Below, one piece after another: positions 33,461 through 45,142 of a DNA stretch of 64,000 bases (the first letter of the stretch is position 1; every line of letters starts with the position of its first letter). Origin of the DNA: Otatea glauca (Eukaryota > Streptophyta > Magnoliopsida > Poales > Poaceae); the NCBI GenBank assembly GCA_036346275.1, contig CM070723.1:54824743-54888742 (forward strand). The letters run 5' to 3'. Under the pieces are notes generated by a model. It was not told the origin of the DNA and did no database searches. It was given only the letters and a program-made list of their open reading frames with translations. A program made the position numbers and the translations under genes.

Positions 33461-34195
33461 CCATTTTAACAGGTAGTCAATTTTATAATTTTTTGGGATT
33501 AATTAACAATTCTGAAATAAATTCTTGCTCAGAATATTCTACAAAGCCTAGGAAATTAAATGTTAAATTTGATTTGTTTCCAACTAAATTCAGTCATCAA
33601 GTTATAAATTTTATTTTATAATGCGTGTTTTTATCTGCACGAAGGTTGAAAAAGTGCTATGTTCGATGAAAATCAAAGAGAGAAAATGATACAATACCTT
33701 TCAATTAAGTGCTTCGAGAAGTTGAATGATGATTATTTGTGTACATTAATTCTATTTATGGTATATATGTATGATGATTAATTTGACAATAATATCTGTG
33801 ATGGAATACTTTATTTGTGGAAAGCCCAAAGTACTGTGTTGGGTTAATTTTTTTATTTGTATCAAGAAATGTAGCGTAGGCGTGTGCAACTGTAACGACC
33901 CCCATTTTAACAGGCAGTCATTTTTTATAATCTTTTGGGGATTAACTCACAATTCTGAAATAAATTCTTACTCAGAATATTCTACAAAGCCTAGGAAATT
34001 AAATGTTAAGTTTGATTTGTTTCCAACTAAATTCAGTCATCAAGTTATAAATTTCATTTTATAATGCGTGTTTTGATCAGCATGAATGTTAAAAAGGTGC
34101 TATGTTCAATGAAAATCAAAGAGAAAATGATGCAATACCTTTCAATTAAGTGCTTCGATCGAGAAGTTGAATGATGATTATTTGTGTAGCACTGA
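33461..34195. repeat. Tandem duplication upstream of NB-ARC copy 1, period about 442 bp
   Basis: A block of about 285 bp (CCATTTTAACAGG, then CAGAATATTCTACAAAGCC, then TTGAATGATGATTATTTGTG) occurs at 33461-33745 and again at 33903-34190. The same block occurs once upstream of copy 2 (from 43258) and copy 3 (from 54030). Confidence 0.8.
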
Positions 34196-34199
34196 ATTT

Positions 34200-34955
34200 T
34201 AGGAAATGAGGCGATACCTTTCAATTAAGTCTGAGGAAAATCTACTGTAGAGCGCCGCACGTCCCTTGCGCCTTGCCACGGAAAGGAATATCTCCATTTG
34301 CGGGACTCTGTCCTCAGGAAGATTGTGCAACGGGAGGACAAGAGAATGAGCAGCGAGTCGAGAAATATGACGTCCCTGAAACCCAATTTATGCTCTGCTT
34401 CTGGTCATTGCTGGTTAGGAAAGTCAAGCCTCGTGGTCAAAACTCAGAGAGCAAATGACGAACAAGAATAGAGACAGAGAGCGCGCGAGGAATTGCTCTG
34501 AGCGCCGAAAAATCAGTCCATTCTTTTTTTTTTTTGAAGCTGTAAAAATCAATCCATTCGTGCATGATCTATGACAAATGGGCTTCCTCTCTCGTGTACC
34601 TGCTGACTTTGGCCAAAAACTCTAGGATTCACTTAAGAAAACAACAATCGAACTAAACTTGGCTCTCAGTGAGCATGCGCGTCGAGCTGTGCTCCAACGC
34701 GGGTGGAGCAAACGCTCGGTCTCTACTACTGCTTGAGTTTTTCTTTCCTTCTTTGTTACATGTACTCTACTGATTAGCAACAGGTACTACTCTTGACTCT
34801 TTGGGTCTACGCTTACTCAGCCATCATCATCTGTTTATCTGCAGAATTTGCCGTACAGCTAGGCTGCTATTACTTCCCTTGATTCTCCCATAGTGCTAGT
34901 TTTCAAGGATGGAAGCGCACCAAGAGGGGGTGATTTGATGCAAACTACTCTTTCC
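34200..34955. other. No gene seen
   Basis: Anonymous sequence with short ORFs only. A poly-T run lies near 34527-34540. No recognised repeat or transposon end. Confidence 0.4.
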
Positions 34956-34959
34956 GGTC

Positions 34960-37930
34960 ATGAATAGTTGTTGTTTTGGATATCGATACCGTCTTCAAAA
35001 TATACCTTTGACTATTAATTTCTATTATAAAATATTTATAAAACCCAATAAAATTATATCATGAGTTAAATTTGGTCTTAATTTGAATTTTGGCATTTAT
35101 CTGGGATTTCTAGAATTTTTGCAACAAAGACAAATGCCTTTAATAAACCTAGTGAGTTTTTTGAAATTTCAAAGTTCAGTTTTAAATCATCACAAAGCCT
35201 AGAAAAATTTCTATAAATCCTAGATAGTCTCTAGATCATCTCCAAAAAGTTTTAGAAGTTTTTGAATTCATTTAATGCTTTAGGAAAAAAATCTAAAACA
35301 TCAATTCATTTAAAAGGATAGAGGCACTGTCAGATTTTTATAGAAACCCACAAGCTTGAATTTTTATGGGAACACTGGTGATAGCTCAAGATCTATCACA
35401 AATATTTTCAAAAATTTTGAAGTCCATTTGATTATTCAATTAAATACAAGAATCCTTAGTTGCAAAATGAAATAGATAATGAAAAACAGAAAATCCAATT
35501 TTGGAAAGCGCCTTTTCGGGAAACCCGTTTTCTCAGTGAGGGAAGCGTAAACTCGGGAAAGCCGTCTTCCCAATTTTGATCTCTCCTCCCTCTCCTCTCT
35601 CTGCCACGTAGGCTCGGGCCCGCCTGTCGGCTACACGATGTGTTGGTGCACGCTCCACCCAACTGCATCTGCGCGGTGCGCGCCCTCGCTCGAGCCAGCG
35701 CACGCAAGTTGCTAGTGTCCCCTTGCCACATTGTGCCCCAAGCTCTATCGCCTCGTCACCAAGCTACCTGATGCCTATCACGGCGGCCGTCACCCCGCTA
35801 GCCTTGTTGTGCGAGGAGAAAATCAACGCCGCGATGGATTTTGAGCCACTGAGCCGTCAAGTCCAATGCCGCACCGCCTGCCCATTGCTCCCCTGCATCT
35901 TGCTGCACCACTGAAAGCTAACCTTGTGTGTGCGCCTTCTTCGCTAGAAAAACCAGTGTCAGTGTCCTTTTGCTCTTGTCCACCGAATCTCGCCTCGAGC
36001 TCCAAGCACTGAAGCCCCTGCATGGCTATTTAAGCGGAACAATGATCACGCCTAGTGCCCCCGCACCCTTCCTGCTCTCCTAAACCTTTGAGCCGAAGTT
36101 CTCCCTCTACCGAGACAGCCATAGCCGCCAAGCAAGCTCCAAAGCCACTGAGCCCAATTGAAGTAACAACGAGCACTTTCCAATTCATGCAATCTAGAGC
36201 ACCTTCATGGTCTCCTGAACTTGCTACCTTCCTTGGTTGCAGCTTCGTTCACCTAGAACAGCGTCACTGCGACCACCATCTTCCTCGACCCTAGTGAATG
36301 ACGATAGAGCTCCACGACCGCTCCTCGGCACATCTAGGTACCAAAATAAGCTCCTAGGACCCCGTGGGTGCTTTCCTTTCCCTTCCCTGAGCTTAAGCAC
36401 TTTTGTTTCTCACTCGCAGCTACCCGGCGCCCTTCACCACTTCCTCTTGCCGTCGGCCACCTCCGGTCACCCATCGCCATTGCTAAGGCCTCCCTTGAGT
36501 TCCTCTCACTCCACTCAAGCTAATTATACCATTCACTCCTCGCCACACACTGCCATTCGCAGCTGGTGAACCTTCCTCCGCCTTGCTCGCTTCGGGTCAC
36601 CATCAGGTGAGCCCCTCCTGTTGGGCTCCCTCACCCTTCTCTCCATCACTCATTGACAAGTGGGTCCCCTATGTCAGATTCTCCATTAAAGTCTAATTAA
36701 ACTCATCCATTAAAGTTTAATTAAACTCAGTTTTAGTTAATGAGTCTATGACATTTGGGCCTAGTAGCTTTTAAAACTTAATTCGAACCGGTATTAACAA
36801 AAGAGTCACTAATATGTGAGCCTCTGCTGTGGTATTGGAAATAAATGGAAAATCAGGGAAAAATCTGAGAAAAATAGACATACGTATTCACTATTGGAAA
36901 GCGTATTTTGCTATGTTTTGGGATTTTGAACATACAAATTTCAAATGCTTATAACTTTTGCAAATGAGCTCATAATTTAGTCAAACTAGTTTCTAATGTT
37001 TTATAAAATCATGAACTTTCTAACTATGAAAATATTTAAAATTTGAACTCTTTTAAATTTGAACTTTAATTAGAATGATTCCTAGAACATTCAAATTTAA
37101 AATGTTCATAAGTTCTACAAATAAAATCAAAATTAGGTGAAACCAACTCCTAAATTCATCTAAAATTATGAAATTTACATTCTTGGAAAAATATTTTATT
37201 TTGGTCTCAGTTTGAATTAAACTTCTTTTTAGGTTAATTTTTAACCTATTCAAAATTCAAGTAATTGTAACTATATCAAATCAACTCCAAATTTAGTAAA
37301 ATCGGTTTCTAAAATCTTGTAAACTCATGAACCCTTGTTCTATAACCAAACTTAAATTGGAGCTCAATATGAAATAAATTTTTATAACTAGTAATGCCTT
37401 TAAAATTTAAAATCCATACCTTATGCAAACAAACTCCAAATTTGAAAAAACCAACTATTAATCCAATCTAAAAATATGAGTTTTTGTTCTTGCAATAGTG
37501 TTTGGATTTTGAATTGGTTTGAGTTATTTTCCTTCTTGTTATTGCTCGTCAACTTATTGCGTATAGACACTAAATCATCGAACCCTTCACGACAACACGT
37601 ACTCCTCCCGAAACCAACGAGCAAGGCAAGCACCCTTTGATATTATTGATCCCAACAACCAATGAGCCGGGCTACGAGGGGAGGAAATCGGGGCAAGCGG
37701 TACATCACAGCGGGGCACGGCACGAAGAGGGAAGGAGAGGAGAGAGAGAAAGAACCGGGGCTCACTGCTATGTGAGCTCGGGGCGAGCACTAGACCAACA
37801 AGTAGGCCCATGCTGCCAGAGGAGAGAGAATCTCCATGTTGGATTTTGACGATACTTCTTCTCGGGTTCAATTGAGCCATAAAACTGTGCTAAAAAAGAG
37901 CGAGAATTTTTGTGTAACTCCTTGAAGTAA
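34960..37930 (+). mobile_element. Gypsy LTR relic (same broad family as the LTR at 46897)
   Basis: The composition profile and several phrases match the reverse complement of the 5-kb LTR at 46897-51895: a GC-rich promoter zone with GCCTGTCGG, a GTGGGTCCC(C/A)TATGTCAG-type phrase (36658), and long AT-rich parts with repeated ATAACTTTTG and AAACTAGTTTCTAA. TATTTAAGC near 36027 is a possible TATA. The ends are not defined and no target duplication was found, so it is a truncated copy. ORFs within it look accidental. Confidence 0.5.
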
Positions 37931-38264
37931 TGCTAAAGATCCCATAAAAATTTCAGAGCAACATCTCATATGTAGATGTTTCTACAAATGTTTGGATTTT
38001 GACTTTGTTTGTGTACATGCACAATGAATACCTGATTGAATGATGATAAATATGTCTGAATTATCTTTTGCTACCGCTATTTAGCATGCTACCTTTATTT
38101 ACTTCAAACTCGGATAGTTATTTATCACATGACATTCCTTATCATATAGATAATATACACGTGTGCCTTTATTTTTACCCTTCTTCCAATAACTCTTGTT
38201 TTTACACAACACCCACTATAGCCAATACTTGATCACCCAAGATGAAGGTTTGGATGTCTTTTTA

Positions 38265-40103
38265 AGTACTCTACCTCAGATAGATATGCAAATACCTTAT
38301 TAAAGTTGAGAGTGCTTTTCCGACGATAATATTTATCACCAATTTCTCCCAAGATGGTGATAGAGATGATACTAATCGATGACTTTATCATCCTTCTCAA
38401 TTTTCTCATCCATGCTAATCAAGCTGTATGATAAGCTTGTTGAAGATATTGAGATGGTCAACGAACCGTGTACCTTCCTCCATACGCAACCTATAGAATT
38501 GTAGTTTCAGCACCCACCGGTTTGTGAGCCACTTTGCTATATACAATTCTTTTAAGTCCTTCCATAATTTCTATGATGAATTCTCCTTAATTACTGAGTA
38601 TTTTACCTCATCGGACAGACATAGGCTAATTGTACTAACAGCCTTCCACTCCATCACCTTCTAGTCTTCAACGGACGTCTTTTTCGGTTTATCCCCTTTA
38701 AGAGCAGCCATTAACTCTTGCTGAATAAGGAAATCCTTCTGTAAAATCATGTGCTGAAAAATTGGCTAAGTAATGAAATTGGCATTGCGAAGTGGTTGTA
38801 TTCATGGCATGTGCTGTGCTTTTGCACGTGTTGTTTCAGATGATTAATTGATATGCTTGTGATAGCATAGTAATAGTTTCGCTTGATGCAATGCGCTCGT
38901 GTGAGTGGTTGCATGGATTGATCTTGAGTCAAGTCGTGGACTTGTGCTCGTACACAGTTTTGTGTTTATTCATGTGCAGGTGTTGCTTGAGGCGAGCGTG
39001 GTCGATGGCGGGACCGAACTAGGTTCATGGAAGAACCGAGGTTCGGACTAGGTTCAAGGAGGCCGAGGTCCTAGTGGTCAAGGATGTCATGCGGGACGTT
39101 CGGGCTGAAACGGTGCACATGGAGGTGGTTAGTCACGCGAGAGCGGCAGGTGGGCCGTACGCGTGCATGTGTGAATTTTGGGTAGTTGCATGTATTGGGC
39201 CAGGTGGACATGCATGCGAACTGTTGTTCATTATAAATAGGAGAGGGATGTCTCCTGTTTAGAAGAGAGAGTTGAGTATTAGGGTTTATACTCTTTTGTT
39301 TAAAGTATTGTAACCAGACTAGCAAGAAGAAATAAAAAAATCCTAATTTCCTCGTCCTCCCGAGCAGCACAAAAAAGAAGGGTTTTCGGCGGCTGTGCAG
39401 CGCGAAGTAAAACTTCATGCTACAGTGTTCCTCATGCTACAGTACTCATTGAGCTACAGATCTTTTCTACCGTACTATCGTGGTGCTGTTCATGCGCGAT
39501 TTTCAGCAGTCGGTTCTGATTTTGTTTGCATGCCTGTTTTGGTTTTTATAGATTGATTCATTCTCTCTTGATTGAACGAGTTTAATCTTGATTTGATCTA
39601 TCCAAAACCTTTGTAGAGTATCAATTTAGAGTTCATGAAAGTTTCGTTCTTTTGTAGATTGTGATTAATCACGAAATTAGTGTTTGATCACTTCTCGTCA
39701 TAATCTGTCACAACATGCTTACAAGGTTAATAACTTTTGATCCGTAGGTTCGATCGAGCTGATTCCTTTTTTGTTAGATTCGTATTGGCATCTAGTTTCT
39801 ATAATTCAAATTTCAGGTCAATCCGACGGTTGGATCTCCAGGAATTCACGATTCACAGAATGTATCTACTCTGTTTTGTTGAATACGAAGCAATTATTTG
39901 AGTCCGAATTAGGGTGAATTTTTAGTAGATCAAAAAATTAATTTTAGCTTCGGCGCAATCATTCACCCTCCTCTGATTGCTAGTTTAGTATATATCGATC
40001 CTACACCTTCGTCACGCATTGCAATATGCTGAAATTTCCTTCAACGTTAAATTTCTCTACTTGATTCCATATAATCAGACGTCGATCTCAATTTTCTGCC
40101 ACC
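38265..40103 (-). pseudogene. gag: Copia gag relic, split by a solo LTR
   Basis: Minus strand. 40085-40011 encodes VEKFNVEGNFSILQCVTK, and 38739-38265 continues with DFLIQQELMAALKGDKPKK, TISLCLSDEVKYSVIKENSS, KLWKDLKELY, LQFYRLRMEEG, VDHLNIFNKLIIQLD and LSPSWEKLVINIIVGK. This is the gag-type (UBN2) domain of Ty1/copia elements. Joining across the solo LTR and one CCTTC copy restores the frame. Three Trp codons or nearby positions are TAG, and further stops lie towards the end, so it is dead. The likely LTR of this element begins at 40104. Confidence 0.75.
38740..40005 (+). mobile_element. Solo copia LTR nested in the gag relic
   Basis: Begins TGTAAAATCATG and ends GATCCTACA, with CCTTC on both sides (38735-38739 and 40006-40010). 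Length 1,266 bp. The promoter is at 39231 (TTATAAATAGG), followed by a leader-like zone (AGGGTTTATACTC). The closing TTCACCCTCCTCTGATTGC is typical of grass copia LTR ends. No internal region remains. Confidence 0.88.
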
Positions 40104-41534
40104 TGACGCTTTAAGTATCTTCTCACGAATCTAATTAATTCGGGCAAAGCTTTCATACTACTTGTTACACATGGTAAAGCTTCTCATGGGTAGCAGCCAC
40201 CAAATCATATCAAAATTTTATGACATACGACACGAGCGTGGATGGTCTAAAAAACAAAGAAGATGAATCTTGTATACAGAACCAAAATTATGACATTGAA
40301 GCAACCACAACGAGAGAGAAAAATTTAGTGAAGCTGGCCACAAGTTCTTTAAGGACAACCTTAAAAGAGTACAAAGGATTGTTGCTCTTTCACAACCTCT
40401 CAAACTTTTTAGAACTCTCAGATCTTTACCCTATACAAAAATCTAGTGCTAAAAAATAACCTAGCCTTTAATCCTCTCGTGCACCTCTTGTTGATGAGTT
40501 CGTTTGTTGCTTTTTAGTTGCTTAGGTTCTTTATGACCACCCCATGGGTTTATATAGCCCATTTATTTCTCTTTTAAAGCAAGTAGGAATCATAACCTTA
40601 GTAGGATTCATCTAGCATATATTTCTAAATCCTAAAAGACTATGAGTCACCATAATCAAAAAGATCAAGATGCACAAAAGAATGCAACACAAAAACCCAA
40701 ACGAAATGCTACAACAAGCTATATGTAAACTTAAATCGGATTATCCCGAGACTCAGATAATTCACTTGATTGATTATCCTACTCACTCGAATAATCCGGA
40801 TCAATGTAACAAAAATAGCGACATAGATTATAACCAAAACAACCACAACTTTTAAACCGATGCTCCAAATGAATTGAAATTTGAAACACATCTTCCTAGG
40901 ACTTTACAAATCTATTCCAATAAACATTCATAAGGATCATTGCTAAAGTTCTGACATTTATCTATTTTTAGAGAAGTTGCACAAAAATTGGGCAAAACTA
41001 CAAAATCAAGATCTCAAGTTGCTCGTGGGAGGATTCAGGCCAACATGACCAAGGATGTAGCACTCTTAATCTCCATAAAAGTTAAGCCAAAAGCTTTTGA
41101 ATCACAAGAACCAAGATCTCACCTATTCAAGCCAAAACCCGTCGACCTCTAAATATTTGCTATGAGGATGCCTAGATGGATGGGAGATGACCTCTTGGAG
41201 GTTTTTCATCTCTTACATGTCCTTGGCAACCAACAATACATATGAGAGGAAAAACCACAAGAATCAAATACAACCAAGGAAAAAGCTCAAGAACAACAAG
41301 AACAAGCACTTGCACGAATTTGATAGATATATCAAACCTAAGGATAATAAAAGCTCACATGCAAAAGACTCTAGTCCCTAAAGACTATGGAGAATATAAG
41401 AAAGAGAGTAGAAAACAAAATACACATGTGCTGTACAATAACACTACAATATCTACTACATTTTGGAGAAAGCAACATGCATCACAATATGAATGTTTTT
41501 GCCTTACATGTACATAAAATTTTACTTGAGCAAA
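40104..41534 (-). repeat. Duplicated block B downstream of NB-ARC copy 2; includes a probable copia LTR
   Basis: From TGACGCTTTAAG at 40104 the sequence is over 90% identical by eye to 45875-46891 and then 51896-52310. It starts exactly where the copia gag relic ends. The minus strand has GGGCTATATAAACCC (40546-40560), so the outer part is probably the 5' LTR of that copia element. From about 41110 the shared sequence is the 3' flank of the NB-ARC gene. Confidence 0.7.
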
Positions 41535-43046
41535 CTAACTCAAAGCCTTCCTCTTCTGACAATGCTTGTTCCCAGTAAATACACACTTTGACTCGTGAAT
41601 CTCACAGCTATAAATGTAGCTGTAAAAAGGCGGTAAGTAAGATTTCCACACTAGGACCTCAAGTTTCCCATGAGGTGTTACACTTCCAGATAATATCTCT
41701 TGCAAGGTAATTTTGGGCGCTTCTTCATGAGCAAGCCCTACTCGAGCTTGGCCGTACATTTCACAATATATACTATCTCCAGATATTCTCGGAAGTAAAG
41801 CATTGTTTCTTTTCACCCCAAAATCACTTGAACATCTAAGTAGCAGCGGATTCTTCTGACCTTTCTCCCTGAGGCATGCAAGAACCCTGCGCCAATGCCG
41901 CGCGTCACCACTAGCTCTAAGAGAATGAGCTATGGTGTTTGCAATTATGAAAGACCTGTTTGCATTTTGAAAACCCAACGAACTCCTTACATTTTCTTGG
42001 TCAAAGTACTCCTCAAATATCTCCACTGCCATGGATGCTAGCTTTGGTTGATCTTCGGGATTCGAGCTTCCGAACGCAAGCACCCTGAAGAAGTACCAGT
42101 GTGCTTCTCGAGACAAAAACCTTAGACGGAGAGGTTGCGTTGTTCCAAACTTTGCGACCTCTTCAGATCGACTCGTGATTACGATTTTACTGCCTGGTGG
42201 AAAGCAGTCTCGAGAAGCAGAGTACAACGTTCTCCATGCATTCTCATCGACATCCCCAGCTAGCTCAATAACAACCAGAAGCCTTTCTTCAGTTGAGCAG
42301 GAGGTACGTTGATGTTTGATTACTCCTCCATCTCTTAGGGTGCATAGTTTTTCTTCTCTAAAATCATTCTCACTAAAAAAGATAATACGAGAAAAGTGGC
42401 TGCACACCCTTTCGTCGAAGCAAACATGCTCAACAAGCGTACTCTTTCCAACTTTTGCTGCGCCGATAATTGGTAGGACACCCAAATTGTCCATCCCTGG
42501 AGGTTCTCTATCCAACATGAAATTGACGACCCGTTCCATCTCCATCTGGCGGCCAAACATGCACTTCTCCATAAACATATACGTGCTATATGGTTGGCGA
42601 CACAAAGGAGGGTAGTTCTTCAGAAATATAACAAATTCATTCATACTAGTTACAGTCATCTCTACACTTTGGACCATCTGTTCCAACTCATCTTTTTCGT
42701 GTCTACTGCCAGTATAGAAACGAACACGCTTACTAGGATTGAATTTTGACAGGGAAGAATAGCTCACTTCATCGCCTTTATGGGCTTGGCATCTGAACTT
42801 GTCGAGCACGTAGTAGCCCCTGGACATCATTTCTCTCAGCACGTTGAGCTGTTGAAGCATGGCTTGGCTTGTTATGTGTCTCCCCTCGGCCTCCTCGACG
42901 GCAACGCGAACCCGGAGCAGCATCAGCTGTAGTCTCCGCAGGCTCTCCTCCTTGGACGACGCCGGCGGCTTGCAGTATTTGTCGATCAAGAAGAAGAAGG
43001 ATCTGCTGGCGAGTTCGCCTATGACTGAAGATAAGAAGGTCTCCAT
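41535..43046 (-). CDS. CC-NB-ARC protein without LRRs, copy 2
   Basis: Intact single-exon ORF of 503 codons with ATG at 43046 in the same context as its paralogues. N terminus METFLSSVIGELASRS with an Rx-N-type coiled coil (about 1-90). NB-ARC part: CMFGRQMEMERVVNF (about 162-176), P-loop GAAKVGKST (about 195-203), kinase-2 region RLLVVIELAGD (one acidic residue where most NLRs have two Asp), RNBS-B GSKIVITSR, and RNBS-C-like LRFLSREAHWYFF. No GLPL or MHD motif and no LRRs follow. A domain of about 120 residues takes their place, with SSDFGVKRNNALLPRISGD, EEAPKITLQEILSGSVTPHG and WKSYLPPFYSYIYSCEIH, ending in CQKRKALS. By family it should act in intracellular immunity, perhaps as a regulator of full NLRs; that is inference. 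Confidence 0.85.
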   Translation of the reverse strand: METFLSSVIGELASRSFFFLIDKYCKPPASSKEESLRRLQLMLLRVRVAVEEAEGRHITSQAMLQQLNVLREMMSRGYYVLDKFRCQAHKGDEVSYSSLSKFNPSKRVRFYTGSRHEKDELEQMVQSVEMTVTSMNEFVIFLKNYPPLCRQPYSTYMFMEKCMFGRQMEMERVVNFMLDREPPGMDNLGVLPIIGAAKVGKSTLVEHVCFDERVCSHFSRIIFFSENDFREEKLCTLRDGGVIKHQRTSCSTEERLLVVIELAGDVDENAWRTLYSASRDCFPPGSKIVITSRSEEVAKFGTTQPLRLRFLSREAHWYFFRVLAFGSSNPEDQPKLASMAVEIFEEYFDQENVRSSLGFQNANRSFIIANTIAHSLRASGDARHWRRVLACLREKGQKNPLLLRCSSDFGVKRNNALLPRISGDSIYCEMYGQARVGLAHEEAPKITLQEILSGSVTPHGKLEVLVWKSYLPPFYSYIYSCEIHESKCVFTGNKHCQKRKALS

Positions 43047-43077
43047 TGGGAAACCTCTCTCACCAAGAGAAGAAGTG

Positions 43078-43090
43078 ATAATATATTGAT
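43078..43090 (-). promoter_or_regulatory. TATA box, NB-ARC copy 2
   Basis: ATCAATATATTAT on the minus strand, 32-44 bp upstream of the ATG, at the place of the TATA box in copies 1 and 3. Confidence 0.4.
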
Positions 43091-43138
43091 GATGCGAAAT
43101 ACTCTTGGTTTTGTGTCAAAGTCGCTGCTTTCATTTCT

Positions 43139-43144
43139 TTGACT
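43139..43144. promoter_or_regulatory. W-box (TTGACT) upstream of NB-ARC copy 2
   Basis: TTGACT within TTTCTTTGACTGG, about 93 bp upstream of the ATG and matching the site in copy 1. Confidence 0.35.
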
Positions 43145-43257
43145 GGGAGGCTAGCGAAAAGGACATGAATGGAGAAGAAACAATTCTGAAACAATATCTT
43201 GCTATCTCCTTTCTGCCCATCGCTAGCTGCTTTTCTTAACTAGTAGCATTATGGTAA

Positions 43258-43680
43258 CCATTTTAACAGGTAGTCAATTTTATAATTTTTTGGGATTAAT
43301 TCACAATTCTGAAACAATATCTTGCTCAGAATATTCTACAAAGCGTAGGAAATAAAATGTTAAATTTGATTTGTTTCCAAATGAAATGTTAAATTTGATT
43401 TGTTTCCACCTAAACTCAGTCATCAAGTTATAAATTTGATTTTATAATGCGCGTTTTGATCAGCACGAAGGTTGAAAAAGTGCTATGTTCAATGAAAATC
43501 AACGAGTACCTTCCAATTAAATGCTTCGAGAAGTTGAATGATGATTATTTGTGTACGTTAATTCTACTTGTGGTATATATGTGTGATGATTAATTTGACA
43601 ATAACATTTTTGGTGCAATAATTTATCTGTGAAAGGCAAAAGTACTGTGTTGGTTTGATTTTTTTATTTTTAACGAGAGA
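43258..43680. repeat. Upstream repeat block of NB-ARC copy 2
   Basis: A single copy of the block that is duplicated upstream of copy 1. It contains its own short tandem duplication (AAATGTTAAATTTGATTTGT with its tail, near 43355-43407). No coding sequence. Confidence 0.65.
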
Positions 43681-43684
43681 TGCA

Positions 43685-43935
43685 ACATAGACGTGCGCGA
43701 CGCAAACTACAGGTTGAGGAGAAACCATACAGGAGATGCGCAACCTAGGAGTAGCACGTGAGTCACGAGTGCAGCGAGATGAGATGCAAAGACATAAATG
43801 CGAACGGACCAAACACTGCAATGGATAGTGGACCTGCGGGTCAAGCAAACCACGCGAGAGCTACGAGTGGACCGTGCACGTGCATATGTGAGTATTGGGT
43901 TGTGTGTATGCATGTATTAGAACAGATCATATGTA
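43685..43935 (+). mobile_element. Copia LTR fragment
   Basis: Shares CACGCGAGAGC, TGGGCCGT/TGGACCGT, GCATATGTGAGTATTGGG and CATGTATT with the solo copia LTR at 38740 (39133-39195). Only about 250 bp remains; the ends are not defined. Confidence 0.5.
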
Positions 43936-44127
43936 CTTAGGCTATGTGTGTATGTATGCATACAGGGTTAACAGGCTACTCCTGGATGCGATGGCATCCT
44001 TTTGCACGTGGCTGCAGAAAAAGGAGGTGACGTGCGAGCAGCTCCGTGGCTATAGATAGGGATGACAGTTTTATCCATGGGTTTGGTACCCGTGGGTAAC
44101 CGATCCCATAAGGATGCGTATAGATAG

Positions 44128-45041
44128 TGACGAATACTAATAACAGGGGTACCCAACGGCCCAAGGTGACCAGCCAGCGGCCTCAAGCACAGCTCAAGTC
44201 CAACAGGCCGCTTCCACCCTCTGGCCGGCGCGCAAAGCCGCCGGACTTCCCTTCCCGACCGACCAAGGGAATGTCTCCGACCGAAGCGGGCTCCCGACCT
44301 CCTCGTGAGGCGGCCCCGGCTCCGACCAGCGAGCTCCGACCCTCGTGGCGGTCGGAGTCCCGACTCGATCGTGCTAAGACCACCCCGCCAAGGCGGCGTG
44401 TCGAAGCCTCCACCGACAACCGCCACGTACCCCACGACGGGTCAATCAAAGTGACTATACAAGGCGGTGGCTCCTTCCCGGAGGGTTTAAATGACTAACG
44501 AAGTCATGCTCCCACCCATCGGCCGGTCGCGCTCTGATACAAAGACACGCCCTCTCCCTAGGCAGCGCCCACGTCAGACGCAGCAACGTCAACACCCGTA
44601 AGGTTCGCAGAGGGCAGGTACGCCATTTCCCGGAGAAATACCTAACCGCCCTGACCAACTAAGCTACCGACCCAGCATGGACAAGGCGGCGATGATCGGT
44701 CGTGAGCGAAGGACCGAAGCTCCTAGTGTAGGTCATCTCGTCATCTCCCAATTCTTGATGTAACCTGCCCCTTCCTTCCGTATAAAAGGAGGCAGGAACT
44801 CCCGTAGAGAGAAGGAGGGAGAAAAAAGAACAGGGCAAGAACGCCATAAAACCCATCTCGCTTGTAAACCTTGTGCAGTCATCTGTGCTAAAGAATATAC
44901 AACGCCACCACACGAACTGGAGTAGGGATCTTCTGCCCGAACCAGTATACATCTTGAACTTCTGAGTCTAACCATTCAGGGAGTGGAACGCACGACCCCT
45001 TAGACTTACAAATTTACTTGCCGGCGCTCGAAACGCCGACA
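44128..45041 (+). mobile_element. Solo LTR of the gypsy family at 14963
   Basis: Begins TGACGAATACTAATAACAGG and ends CGAAACGCCGACA, flanked by GATAG (44123-44127 and 45042-45046). Length 914 bp. TATAAAAGG at 44781. It matches both LTRs of the 14.8-kb element with moderate divergence and its ends are cleaner, so it fixes the true LTR terminus for the family. Confidence 0.93.
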
Positions 45042-45142
45042 GATAGCACTTTAGATTCACGGGTTTTCAGGTTTAAGTACCCGATAAAATCATAAAATAA
45101 ATATGGATGTCAATTTGTACCCATAAGCATCTAATAGATATC

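Noticed and set aside
33893..33905. TGTAACGACCCC as a gypsy LTR start
   Set aside because: It falls at the edge of a block duplicated upstream of the NB-ARC gene, and no LTR-like sequence or end follows.
39074..39418. ORFs in the copia solo LTR
   Set aside because: They span the TATA box and leader of the LTR and have no protein motif.
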